35,890 nucleotides of DNA, from positions 131,797 through 167,686 of the forward strand of contig MEMX01000033.1 of NCBI GenBank assembly GCA_001768075.1, given 5' to 3'. The notes beneath the pieces were generated by a model, which saw only the letters and a list, made by a program, of their open reading frames with translations, did no database searches and had not been told where the DNA came from. A program made the position numbers and the translations under genes. Origin of the DNA: Anaeromyxobacter sp. RBG_16_69_14. GTDB taxonomy: Bacteria > Myxococcota > Myxococcia > Myxococcales > Anaeromyxobacteraceae. Positions 1 through 8,174 of this stretch are shown here, one piece after another; the stretch's first letter is position 1; each line of letters starts with the position of its first letter.

Positions 1-1
1 T

Positions 2-76
2 CGAACCGCAGCCGAGCTGGGCATCCACCGCACCACCCTGCTCCGGAAGTTGCGCAGCGTCCCGCAGACCGGATAG
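2..76 (+). CDS. C-terminal end of a Fis-type (NtrC-family) transcriptional regulator, partial
   Basis: Only the last 24 residues are in the window, ending at TAG 74-76. They read as the recognition half of a Fis-type helix-turn-helix (RTAAELGIHRTTLLRKLRS), the usual C-terminus of sigma-54-dependent activators. The complete activator at 24968-26392 ends in a very similar helix (AQALGLSRSTLWRKMRALGL). The rest of the protein, including any AAA+ domain, lies before the window, so membership in the sigma-54 activator class is inferred. It converges on the receiver gene at 90-464 with a 13-bp gap. Confidence 0.75.
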   Translation, partial: RTAAELGIHRTTLLRKLRSVPQTG

Positions 77-89
77 TGACGGACTCCGG

Positions 90-464
90 TCAGCTGAGGA
101 GCCGTTTCACCTCTCCGAGCAGGCCGTCCGGGGTCACGGGCTTCTCGAGGTAGCCTTCGGGCGGAGGCACGCTGGACCGTGACGAGATGAACTGCTTGAA
201 GCTGTGCGAGATGCCGGTCACGACGACGACGGGAATGGCGCGCAGCGCCGCGTCTCCCTTCATCTCGCGGTAGACCATCACGCCGGACTCGTTCGGCATC
301 GTGATGTCCAGCGTGACCAGATCGGGATGCTCGCTGCGCACCTTGGCCAACGCTTCGACACCGTCGGCCGCGCTCACGGTCGCGTACCCGTTCTCCTCGA
401 GCACCGCCGTGAAGTACCGCACGACATCGGACTCATCGTCGACGACCAGGACCTTCGCGCTCAT
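90..464 (-). CDS. Single-domain response regulator (receiver A)
   Basis: A 124-residue stand-alone CheY-like receiver with no output domain. It shows the acidic pair D9-D10, the phospho-acceptor D53 in TLDITMP, the conserved T84 in VVTG and the lysine K108 in LEKPV. The segment between T84 and K108 is longer than usual and contains FISSRS. I chose ATG 462-464 because GAGGTG sits just upstream and homology begins there; an upstream in-frame extension to 626 is low-complexity shadow. The neighbouring receiver at 614-988 is a close paralogue in the opposite orientation. It presumably relays phosphate from a histidine kinase, perhaps the kinase at 6169-7719 (inference). Confidence 0.93.
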   Translation of the reverse strand: MSAKVLVVDDESDVVRYFTAVLEENGYATVSAADGVEALAKVRSEHPDLVTLDITMPNESGVMVYREMKGDAALRAIPVVVVTGISHSFKQFISSRSSVPPPEGYLEKPVTPDGLLGEVKRLLS

Positions 465-613
465 GAAGCACCTCGCGTTTGGGTGTCCACCGCTCTGGCC
501 AAGACCAGTTGCACGATTCATACCTGCCTGATCACGGGACGGAACTCCATGGCACCTGCCTTCGGCGGTGGTATGATGCGTCATTACTTCTAGAGGAGAT
601 GAGGTCACCGCAA

Positions 614-988
614 ATGCCCAAGACAATCCTCGTCGTCGACGATGAGCCCGATGTCGTGCGGTACTTCAAGACGCTCTTCGAGGACAACGGCTACCGTGCG
701 ATCACGGCGATGGACGGGGTCGAAGCGATGCAGAAGATCCGGACGGAGCACCCCGATCTCGTGACCCTGGACATCACCATGCCCAACAAGACGGGCGTCA
801 GGACGTACAGGGATATCAAGGAGAACGAGGAGCTGAAGCACATCCCCGTACTCATCGTGACGGGCGTTCAGCACGAGTTCAAGAACTTCATCTCGAGCAG
901 GAGTCAGGTGCCGGCGCCCGAGGGGTACCTCGAGAAGCCGGTAGCCCTCGACGACGTCCTGGCCGAGGTCCGCCGCCTCATCGGCTGA
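614..988 (+). CDS. Single-domain response regulator (receiver B)
   Basis: A 124-residue CheY-like receiver, same length as receiver A and very similar throughout. The acidic pair is D9-D10, the phospho-acceptor D53 lies in TLDITMP, T84 is in IVTG and K108 is in LEKPV. The long FISSRS loop before K108 is also shared. ATG 614 is the likely start: GAGGT lies 8 bp upstream, and the longer frame from 479 reads through the intergenic region without homology. It is transcribed away from receiver A across a 149-bp gap and toward the CGGC-domain gene. It has no output domain, so it probably acts by phosphotransfer or protein-protein contact. Confidence 0.93.
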   Translation: MPKTILVVDDEPDVVRYFKTLFEDNGYRAITAMDGVEAMQKIRTEHPDLVTLDITMPNKTGVRTYRDIKENEELKHIPVLIVTGVQHEFKNFISSRSQVPAPEGYLEKPVALDDVLAEVRRLIG

Positions 989-1063
989 GTGGCACGTCAG
1001 GTCCGGACAGGGCGAGACCAAAACCTCCAGAGCAACGCCTCATGAACCAAGACGGAGCCCATC

Positions 1064-1417
1064 GTGACGCGAGTCGCCGTGATGTACTGTAAGCGAATCA
1101 AGGACCACTCCTGCATCGCGTGCGCGAAGTGTTTCAAGGGTATCGCCGAGAAGAATGGAGAGTACGCCCGTCACGAGGCCATCGAGCTCGTCGCGATGAC
1201 CGACTGCGGGGACTGCCCGGGGCTCGTGCTTCCGCGAGTGAAGCTCCTCACGGAGACGACCAGCGGCCTCGGGAAGCCCATCGAAGTGCTGCACCTCGGT
1301 ACGTGCATGAAGGCCGCGATGGAGACAGCCGGCTGCCCCATCGACTTCGACGAGGCCAAGCTGAAGCTCGAGAAGAAGTTCGGCGTACAGGTGGTGCTGG
1401 GAACGCACAACTACTGA
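1064..1417 (+). CDS. CGGC-domain protein (putative metal/Fe-S binding)
   Basis: A 117-residue cytosolic protein matching the CGGC domain family, small cysteine/histidine-rich proteins of unknown biochemical role. Visible features are MYCKRIKDHSCIACAKCF near the N-terminus, the CGDCPG motif (the CGGC-type signature, about residues 49-54) and the HLGTCM motif near residue 77. The cysteine/histidine positions suggest metal or cluster binding. The start is GTG 1064 with GGAG six bases upstream. It lies 75 bp downstream of receiver B on the same strand and may be co-transcribed with it. No partner or substrate can be deduced. Confidence 0.82.
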   Translation: MTRVAVMYCKRIKDHSCIACAKCFKGIAEKNGEYARHEAIELVAMTDCGDCPGLVLPRVKLLTETTSGLGKPIEVLHLGTCMKAAMETAGCPIDFDEAKLKLEKKFGVQVVLGTHNY

Positions 1418-1433
1418 CGGCGCTTCGCGGCGT

Positions 1434-1448
1434 GCCTCCGCCGGAGGC
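1434..1448. terminator. Short hairpin between convergent genes
   Basis: GCCTCC-GCC-GGAGGC forms a perfect 6-bp stem in the 35-bp gap between the CGGC gene (+) and the large phosphotransferase-like gene (-). It could serve either strand as a weak intrinsic terminator, but no T-tract follows on either side. Confidence 0.35.
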
Positions 1449-1452
1449 AACG

Positions 1453-3939
1453 TCAAACAAACGCCGCATAGTCGCCCTGCAGAAAGCGGTCGACGAAGTC
1501 GCGCACCGCAGATTCGTCGCGCATCAACATGTCGAGCTGCCGGGCGCACGCCATCAGCGCGCCGAGCATGGTGAGTCCCTCCTCCGAGCGCTCGCGGGGA
1601 TAGCGCCGCAACCAGGCTGTGACGAGATCGCTCCGCCGGTCCACGCCGAAGCCAGAGCGCAGGAGGACCTCCGCCAGGAAGCGCGCCCTCAGGCTGCGCC
1701 GCTCGTGACCCGCCCCGCCGCCACGGAACCGGAAGTTGACGAAGTTGTTCTCCGGCACAGGGGAGACGAACGCGTCCACCATCGCGAAATGGTAGGCGAG
1801 CCTGGCATTGAGGTTGACGTAGTCCGGCGCGACCATGAGGTAGTTGCGACCCCCGACCTCGCGTACGGCCGCGCGCGGGTCACTCATGGAGGAGGCGACG
1901 ACGGAAAGGAATCCGCCCACGCCCATCTGCGTTCGCCCGGCCCAGCTCACCCCGGGGCGAGTCATTCCGCGCCATAGCGCCTGGAAAGGCGGCGAGGCGA
2001 TCTCCTCCGCCCGGACCGTCCGCCGCCCGTGCCCGGCCGGCGGGAGGGCCGCGCCCAGGTCGAGGACGGCGAGCTCCAGGGGAACGTCGCTCTCCAGCCG
2101 GCACACCCGGCGCGGACCCTGCCGGCCCGCATCGTCGCCGAGGTCGAACATGGCCGCCACGGCCTTCTCGTGGGTGTACCGGACGATGTCGTGCACCGAG
2201 CGGCATGCGCTGGCCCGGAACGTGCTCGCCAAGGGATTCGTGAGGTTGAGCACGAGCAGCCGCTCGTGCAGTGGGTTCTCGAGGTGGCGACCAGGGAGAT
2301 GGCGGATGCGGCTGCGAACCCGCTCGCGCACCTCCGGCCACAGCGAACCCTCGAAGACGATCCGCTGGGTCGCGTCCAGGCTCAGCGCGTGGCAACTCCC
2401 CAGACGCCCCATGGCATCCGGGACGCCGAACAGCGAAGGCACCGCGAACTCCCGGATCAGCGCTGCCGCGTGACCGGCCGGGTTGCCCTGCTCGGCCACC
2501 ACGCCCGCCACGCGGGGCAGCACGGCCGCGAGTTCGGGCCCGGCCTGAGGGACGATCAGGATCGCGCCGTCGGGCGCCCCCATGAGCTCCTCGTCGGTCC
2601 GCGCGAAGTGTGCCGGTCCCACCGCCCGCCCCGGAAACACGGTCATCCCACCCTTGGCGGCTGGCTCGCGTGCATCCGCCGGCGGTCCCCCCTGCGACTC
2701 ACGATCGACCGCGCGCAACGGCCGGCACTGCACGACCATCAACGCCCCGCCCTGGGTGACGACCCACTCCACGTCGAGCGGACGGCCGGAGGGCGCCTCC
2801 AGCCGAAGGCCCAGCTCCACCAGCTCGCGCACCTCGCCGGCGCCAAGCGGAAACCCGCTCGGCGCGGATCGCGCGCCCGCAGTCCCATCATGCTGGTCAT
2901 GACGGGCCCGGGCCTCGAACTCTCCTGGCCGGCTACGCCGAGCGAGGACACTCGAGGCCACCGCTCCGCCGCGAACCATCGCCTCGGCGAGGCCGGCGAC
3001 TGCGTCGATCAGCATCCGATCGGCCGACGCGTCGTTCGGGTCGCGCGTGTACAGGACCCCGGCAGCGCGGGCATCGAGCATGGGCATGACCAGCGCCGCC
3101 ATCGGCGTGTCGACCTCCGAGAAGCCTCCTGCCAGCCTGTAGAGCACGGCGTGGTCGTTGTAGCGACTGGCGATCACCTCGCGATACGCCGAGGCGAGCG
3201 CGTCCGTCGGCACGTTGAGGACGCTGTCGAACTGACCAGCAAAGCTCATTCGACCGTCCTCCCCGACCGCGCTCGAGCGAACCGCCCAGAGCGACGGTGG
3301 GTTCATCCCGAGAAGGCGCACCCCTGCGCCAAACGCCTCGACCACCGGGCCTGGCACCGGGCTCGCCGCGATCAGCGCGCGGATCGCCGCGGTGCGCTCC
3401 TTGAACAGGCGGCGTCCGGTGATCAGGCTCAGGTCCTTGAAGAGCTTGCGGATCGGTTCCTGGAGCCGGTTCTCGGCGAGGAAGAGTCTGTACGCCGCCG
3501 TGGTGAGGACGAACCCGGCCGGGATCACGGCCGGGATCACCGCGCGCAATCGTCCGAGGTTGGCGGCCTTGCCGCCGACCTCCCGGATCCTCTCGAGGCA
3601 AGCATCCTCCAACGGGAGCACGAACGGCAGCGCGGTCGGATCCGGAAAGGCGCGCAGTGCCGAGCGCACGGCCTGCTCGATCCCCGCGTGCGCTGCATAG
3701 AGGGCCCGGTGAGCGCCACCGGTGAGGATGTTGAGGTTCTCGGCGAGGAGCAGCGAGCCATCCAGGAGGCGCTGCACGGGCTGCCGGATGGCCCGCTCGC
3801 CGGGATCGAGGTGGGCGAGGTCGGCCTCGAGGTCGGCCATCAGCTCGAGCATCTCGCTGTTGGCCGCGAGCAGCCGCCGCAGGACGCGGTAACGGTGCCG
3901 CAGCAGATCGCCGCCTGCCGGCCTTGTGGCAGCGATCAT
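1453..3939 (-). CDS. ATP-grasp / PEP-utilizing phosphohistidine-domain protein (PEP synthase-like, no PEP-binding barrel)
   Basis: An 828-residue protein. Residues 1-95 are a helical domain. Residues about 105-410 are a pyruvate-phosphate-dikinase-type ATP-grasp domain with GGKAANLG (122-129), WAVRSSAVGED (218-228), SFAGQFDSVLNV (232-243), AGVLYTRDP (293-301) and VEWVV...QCRPL (390-408). Residues about 430-535 are the swivelling domain with the phospho-acceptor H490 (AGHAA). Residues 545-828 are a domain I do not recognise. The C-terminal PEP/pyruvate barrel of true PEP synthase is absent, so the layout resembles rifampin phosphotransferase-like enzymes with an unknown acceptor. The ATG start overlaps the upstream receiver gene stop by 4 bp (ATGA), which indicates translational coupling. 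Confidence 0.85.
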   Translation of the reverse strand: MIAATRPAGGDLLRHRYRVLRRLLAANSEMLELMADLEADLAHLDPGERAIRQPVQRLLDGSLLLAENLNILTGGAHRALYAAHAGIEQAVRSALRAFPDPTALPFVLPLEDACLERIREVGGKAANLGRLRAVIPAVIPAGFVLTTAAYRLFLAENRLQEPIRKLFKDLSLITGRRLFKERTAAIRALIAASPVPGPVVEAFGAGVRLLGMNPPSLWAVRSSAVGEDGRMSFAGQFDSVLNVPTDALASAYREVIASRYNDHAVLYRLAGGFSEVDTPMAALVMPMLDARAAGVLYTRDPNDASADRMLIDAVAGLAEAMVRGGAVASSVLARRSRPGEFEARARHDQHDGTAGARSAPSGFPLGAGEVRELVELGLRLEAPSGRPLDVEWVVTQGGALMVVQCRPLRAVDRESQGGPPADAREPAAKGGMTVFPGRAVGPAHFARTDEELMGAPDGAILIVPQAGPELAAVLPRVAGVVAEQGNPAGHAAALIREFAVPSLFGVPDAMGRLGSCHALSLDATQRIVFEGSLWPEVRERVRSRIRHLPGRHLENPLHERLLVLNLTNPLASTFRASACRSVHDIVRYTHEKAVAAMFDLGDDAGRQGPRRVCRLESDVPLELAVLDLGAALPPAGHGRRTVRAEEIASPPFQALWRGMTRPGVSWAGRTQMGVGGFLSVVASSMSDPRAAVREVGGRNYLMVAPDYVNLNARLAYHFAMVDAFVSPVPENNFVNFRFRGGGAGHERRSLRARFLAEVLLRSGFGVDRRSDLVTAWLRRYPRERSEEGLTMLGALMACARQLDMLMRDESAVRDFVDRFLQGDYAAFV

Positions 3940-4349
3940 TCTTCCGAGCTCCCCGAGGAAGACGGCGGCGGCATCTCGCCCAAGGAGAGCGCGGCGCGCT
4001 CCACGACACGGCGCAGGGCGTCGGTCTTGAAGGGCTTGGCGATGTACTCGAAGGCACCCTTGGCCATGGCCTCTGCCGCCACCTCTGGTGAAGGATGCCC
4101 CGTGATCAGGATGACCTTGGCGCGCGGGGCGTGGGCGCGCACCCGCTCGAGCAGGGCGATGCCGTCCATCCCTCGCATCCGGATGTCGCTCACCACGATC
4201 TCGAACCTGCCCTCGGCGAACCGCGCCAGCGCGAGGACGGGATCCTCGAACACCTCCACCTCGAACCCGAGCTTCTCGAGCACCGGCCGCAGCCTCCGGC
4301 CGACGATGGGCTCGTCGTCCACCACCATCACTCGCAGCGTCTCTGACAT
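3936..4349 (-). CDS. Single-domain response regulator (receiver C)
   Basis: A 137-residue receiver with acidic pair D11-D12, phospho-acceptor D55 in VVSDIRM, T83 in LITG and K105 in IAKPF, followed by a short Ser/Glu-rich tail. The DIRM and KPF motifs resemble NtrC-type receivers, but no AAA+ or DNA-binding domain follows. The gene sits between the two paralogous PEP-mobile-domain proteins: 19 bp after the 535-residue protein and overlapping the 828-residue protein by 4 bp. It is therefore translationally tied to a phosphohistidine protein, which suggests it regulates or is modified by that system (inference). The histidine kinase at 6169 is the nearest candidate donor. Confidence 0.93.
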   Translation of the reverse strand: MSETLRVMVVDDEPIVGRRLRPVLEKLGFEVEVFEDPVLALARFAEGRFEIVVSDIRMRGMDGIALLERVRAHAPRAKVILITGHPSPEVAAEAMAKGAFEYIAKPFKTDALRRVVERAALSLGEMPPPSSSGSSEE

Positions 4350-4368
4350 CCGTGACTCCGCTCGCTGC

Positions 4369-5976
4369 TCAAGCGCAGCTGCGCATGAAGGCTTCCACGT
4401 CAGGCTCGACCGCCGAGCGCTCCCAGCCTGCGGTGCCCGGCCGGGCGAGCCGGGCGAAGAGGTAGCCGACGATGCGGACGCGATCCTCGGTCTCCGCCCA
4501 CGGCAAGCCGCGGAGCCAGCCGCTCGCTTGACCAGCCATGACCGAGACCGCGAACCCGAGCCGCATCAACACGCCGGCGGCCACGGCGCCGCGGGCCGCC
4601 TCGGGGTCGCCGTCGCCGCACGCCGCGAAGCGACAGTAGACGGTGTTGCTCTCCCTGCCCCCGCCCGCGGTGGCGTCGAGCATGTCGAAACCGCGCGAAA
4701 GCGTCATCACTGCGAGCGCGTGCTCGTCCGTCGCGGCAGCACGGAGCGTGCACGGCGCCAACCCAGGCATGCGCTGCTCGCCGGCCCCGTGCTTTGCCGC
4801 ATGGTGGTCTGCTCCATGGTGGCCGGCGGAGCTGGTGCCATGGTGATTCGAAAAGCCCTCGAGGAACGCGCGCAGCGGGCGGGATCGAACCTCGGATGGC
4901 ATGATCCCACCGCTCGGGTCGGAACGGTGCAGACCGTCGAGATGAACCACGCGGACCTCGCACCAGGCAGGCCCGCCCAAGCGCACGAGGGTGCCCGTAC
5001 CGCCACGCTCCGTGGACAAGAGCTCGTGGAGCGCGTCGCCGGCGAGACCGTGCGCGAGGTGCACGAGGTCGCGGACCGTGCGGCAATCCGACAGGGCAGG
5101 CTCGGTCCGGCCCGCCCCGACGGTGAGCGGAAAAGCCGCTTCTCGGACCGAGCGCAGCAGCTGGTACTCCTCCTCGTCCTCGCCTCCGGGCCGCCCTGAT
5201 CGATAATAGTCGAGGAGCTCGTTCACGCGACCCCGGTACACCACGTTCTCGTCCGCGTCCACGGTCACCTCGGTGCCGGTGGCCAGGCGCGACGTCGCAT
5301 CTCCAAGACCCAAGATGGCGGGGACGCGCAGCTCCCGCGCCAGGCGGGCTGCCGTGCCTGCGGCGCTCCCGAGATCGAGGAGGATAGCCCCCGCTCTCCC
5401 GGCGGCGAGGGCGGCCTGTTCTACCTCCACGTCCGTAGCCACCAGCACGCTGCCGGGAGGCAGGGCACCGGATTGCCGTCCGTCCGAGAGGTTGCACACG
5501 GGTCCGGCCGCCACACCCCGGCACGCCACGTGCCCCGATTGTCGGTAGAGCACCTCGGAGCGCGCCAGCGCTGCCGCCAGCGTCGAGGGGCTCACGGTCT
5601 GGAGTGGCACAGCGGTCTGGGTCCGGACCTCGCTCACAGTGTCCGACCCGCCACCCGATCCTTGCGCCAGGACAGCTCGCAGCTGGGCCCGCAAGCCGTC
5701 CGCGACCTCGTAGAACGGCAGATTGCGGTGCGATGTGATGACGTTGAGGTCGAACACGACGGCGTCGGCGAGCTCCGCCACCTGCTCGACGAGCGCGATC
5801 ACGTACTGCCTGTCGAGGATATAGCCCCCGCCCTGCTTGTCCGCGGCGTCCTCGAGCAGCGCCAGCAACGACGCGTAGCTCCCCAGCAGTTGCCGGAAGC
5901 GCGTGGTCCGCAGCCTGAGGAGCGTGATGTCCTCGCCGCTGGCCCGTCTGCGAAAGACGCGAGTCAGCCACGACAC
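4369..5976 (-). CDS. PEP-mobile-domain protein lacking the catalytic histidine
   Basis: A 535-residue protein. The N-terminal helical domain (1-105) and C-terminal domain (about 270-535) resemble those of the 828-residue protein downstream, but the ATP-grasp domain is missing. The swivelling domain (about 150-235) aligns with its paralogue as GSAAGTAARLAREL versus GNPAGHAAALIREF, which places T208 where the phospho-acceptor H490 should be. It therefore probably cannot carry phosphate itself and may be a regulatory or structural partner. A histidine-rich stretch lies near residues 375-395. The start is GTG 5974-5976 with GGGAG six bases upstream. It is first of a three-gene operon and divergent to the kinase gene. 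Confidence 0.8.
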   Translation of the reverse strand: MSWLTRVFRRRASGEDITLLRLRTTRFRQLLGSYASLLALLEDAADKQGGGYILDRQYVIALVEQVAELADAVVFDLNVITSHRNLPFYEVADGLRAQLRAVLAQGSGGGSDTVSEVRTQTAVPLQTVSPSTLAAALARSEVLYRQSGHVACRGVAAGPVCNLSDGRQSGALPPGSVLVATDVEVEQAALAAGRAGAILLDLGSAAGTAARLARELRVPAILGLGDATSRLATGTEVTVDADENVVYRGRVNELLDYYRSGRPGGEDEEEYQLLRSVREAAFPLTVGAGRTEPALSDCRTVRDLVHLAHGLAGDALHELLSTERGGTGTLVRLGGPAWCEVRVVHLDGLHRSDPSGGIMPSEVRSRPLRAFLEGFSNHHGTSSAGHHGADHHAAKHGAGEQRMPGLAPCTLRAAATDEHALAVMTLSRGFDMLDATAGGGRESNTVYCRFAACGDGDPEAARGAVAAGVLMRLGFAVSVMAGQASGWLRGLPWAETEDRVRIVGYLFARLARPGTAGWERSAVEPDVEAFMRSCA

Positions 5977-6168
5977 CAGCGGCTCCCAGGGAAATAGGAT
6001 CTGGTGGCCCCTGCGGCGATCTGCAGATTGAGGGTCAGCTCCTCATGCTCATGCTCATGCTCGATGATGCCACTTTGACAGTGCTTTCTCCGTGTGGCAA
6101 CACCGGGATGACGGGAGCGCACCGGCCTCTCGCCCACCTGCCCTCCGCGTCGCGAGGTGGTGAATACG

Positions 6169-7719
6169 ATGGACGAGAAGCACTCCATGGCCAGCGTTGG
6201 CGCGCCCGACGCCGAGGCCGGCAAGCGCGGTGCCCAGCACGGCCGCCCGGATCTCGACGTCGCCGACCGGCTCCGCTCGGCGCAGGAGGCGCTCCTGGCG
6301 CGACCCCGCCGGAGCATCCGGCTGAAGCTGGTCGCCAGCCTGTTGTTGTGCTTCTTCCTCTGCTGCGCCTTCACCCTCCTCTCCCTCGATCTCCTGCACC
6401 AGACCAGGGCCAGGCTCCGCCTGCTCCAGACCATCGAGCGGCTGGACGACCGCATCCTGCGGGTCCGGACACTGGCCGACGAGGACATCCTCTCGAGCGG
6501 AGATCTCGAGAGGGTGCTGGCTGGCGCAAAGGACGCCGAGCGGGTCCTCCGGACGGAGTCGCTCACGCTGGAATCGGCGGACCGCGAGGTGCTCCCCAAG
6601 TTACTGCGCAACGCCGAGGCATGCCGGCGGTTGCTGACCGCCTCGGCGAAGGACGGCAGGGCGCGCGGGGGCGGAGTCCTCTCGCCGGATCAGACGGCCG
6701 AGCTGCGCAGTTCGGGGGCCGACGCGAACCGCGTGCTCGAGGCCATGATCGGTCGCCAGCGCGTCGCCGTGGACGGGATCCTGGGTGTCGCCGAGACCAG
6801 GTCTCTCTTCCTGCTCGGCTTCCTGCTGGTGCTCTTCGCCGTGATCACCTTCTCCTTCACCAGAGCGTTCGTCGCCCCGATCCGAAGATTCAAGGGATAC
6901 ACCAGCCGCATCGCCGGCGGCGACTTCACGTTCATCCGGCCCGCCCGCCGCTACCGCGACGAGTTCACCGATCTGGCCGTGGCGGTCAACCAGATGCTCG
7001 CGGAGCTGCGGGCGCAGCAGAACCGCGTGGTGAAGGGCGCCAAGCTGGCGGCGGTGGGGACCCTCACCTCGGGTATTGCCCACGAGCTCAACAACCCTCT
7101 CAACAACATCTCCATCACCACCGAGGCGTTGATGGAGGGCTTGACCTCCCTGAGCGAGGAGGAGAAGTGGCGCCACCTGCAGGACATCTACTTCGAGACC
7201 GAGCGGGCCAGCGAGATCGTGAAGAGCCTGCTCGACTTCACGCGCAAGGAAAAGCCCGAGATGGTCGCCCTCGACATCGCCGAGGTCGTCCAGTCGACCT
7301 TGCGCCTGGCGCAGAACGAGATGGCGATCAACGACGTCTCCTTGACGGTCGAGATCCCCCCGGGCCTTCCCAGGGTTCGAGGCGCGGCCAACCAGCTGCG
7401 GCAGGTGTTCCTCAACCTGCTCCTCAACGCCATCCAGGCGATGCCCGAAGGGGGCACGCTGTGGGTGAGCGCGAACACCCATGAGGCCAACAGGGTTTGC
7501 GTCGAGATCCGCGACTCGGGGATTGGCATCCCAGCCGAGGTCCTCCCGCACGTCTTCGATCCGTTCTTCACGACCAAGGAACCCGGCAAGGGCACCGGCC
7601 TCGGCCTGTCCGTGAGCCTGGGGATCATCAGGAAGTTCGGCGGTGACATCCAGGTGACGAGCGAGCCGGGCAAGGGCGCCACGTTCCACGTTTGCCTGCA
7701 CACTGCCGAGCCACGGTGA
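6169..7719 (+). CDS. Membrane-bound sensor histidine kinase (NtrB/HAMP type)
   Basis: A 516-residue kinase. TM1 is at about 52-75, a periplasmic sensor region of about 135 residues follows, and TM2 is at about 212-234. A HAMP linker (235-285) leads to a HisKA domain with phospho-acceptor H305 in GIAHELNNPL. The HATPase domain shows an N box (FLNLLLNAIQAMP), DSGIGIP and GTGLGLSVS. The FFTTKEPGKGTGLGL form is typical of kinases that pair with NtrC-type regulators. ATG 6169 is preferred over GTG 6157 or 6160 because GAGGTGG then sits at ribosome-binding distance. TTGACA at 6075-6080 is a possible -35 box without a convincing -10. No response regulator follows on this strand; receivers A, B and C are the local candidates. 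Confidence 0.93.
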   Translation: MDEKHSMASVGAPDAEAGKRGAQHGRPDLDVADRLRSAQEALLARPRRSIRLKLVASLLLCFFLCCAFTLLSLDLLHQTRARLRLLQTIERLDDRILRVRTLADEDILSSGDLERVLAGAKDAERVLRTESLTLESADREVLPKLLRNAEACRRLLTASAKDGRARGGGVLSPDQTAELRSSGADANRVLEAMIGRQRVAVDGILGVAETRSLFLLGFLLVLFAVITFSFTRAFVAPIRRFKGYTSRIAGGDFTFIRPARRYRDEFTDLAVAVNQMLAELRAQQNRVVKGAKLAAVGTLTSGIAHELNNPLNNISITTEALMEGLTSLSEEEKWRHLQDIYFETERASEIVKSLLDFTRKEKPEMVALDIAEVVQSTLRLAQNEMAINDVSLTVEIPPGLPRVRGAANQLRQVFLNLLLNAIQAMPEGGTLWVSANTHEANRVCVEIRDSGIGIPAEVLPHVFDPFFTTKEPGKGTGLGLSVSLGIIRKFGGDIQVTSEPGKGATFHVCLHTAEPR

Positions 7720-7892
7720 TATAGATGCCACGCCAGAGCTGGTGACGAGGTCTTCGCCGCTGGTGTAGGCAGAGCCGGCGGGTGCATCATAGCTTTGGGC
7801 TCGCTCTGGTCGGTTCGCGCCGGTCCAATTTCGAGAGGCACGAGCGACTCAGGGCGCCTCGAGAGCGCGGGGCGACCCGGTAGCGATGGCTA

Positions 7893-8111
7893 TCACTTGG
7901 CCTCGGGGTCGTGGATGGGCCGCCACCACGATGCGCCAGGTGTCCGCGGCGCGGCGCAGCGTGTACGTCATCCCGAAGCGCTTCAGGTCCTCTCCCGAGG
8001 CCTTCTTCCAGACGCCCACCCCGGTGACGACGGCAGGTCGTCACCGAGGCGGCGCTCGACGAGGGGCGAGAACTCGGTCCTCGCGTAGCCCTGCGCCGGT
8101 AGCTCCGCCAT
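7893..8111 (-). pseudogene. Frameshifted remnant of a SnoaL/DUF4440-like protein
   Basis: Reading the minus strand from 8111 gives MAELPAQGYARTEFSPLVER. The frame then breaks near 8035 and resumes in another frame as VVTGVGVWKKASGEDLKRFG and YTLRRAADTWRIVVAA. It breaks again near 7918 (a GGGCC run) and ends as IHDPEAK at TGA 7893-7895. The joined product looks like the C-terminal half of a SnoaL-like (NTF2-fold) protein. The N-terminal part is not clear upstream. Two one-base shifts could be true decay or base-calling errors at G/C runs. Confidence 0.6.
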
Positions 8112-8174
8112 GACGTGCCCATCGCCGTCGGCGCCATCGAGGGCCGGCCCGGATGGGCGCCGGCCGCCAGGACG

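Noticed and set aside
2029-5199. A 1056-codon open frame on the plus strand
   Set aside because: It runs antisense through three genes with clear domains (ATP-grasp protein, receiver, mobile-domain protein). Its product is Arg/His/Ala-rich with no domain. It is a GC-driven shadow.
6045-6062. Three tandem ATGCTC units between the kinase and the mobile-domain gene
   Set aside because: Short and simple, with no symmetry or matching sites elsewhere. Probably chance or slippage.
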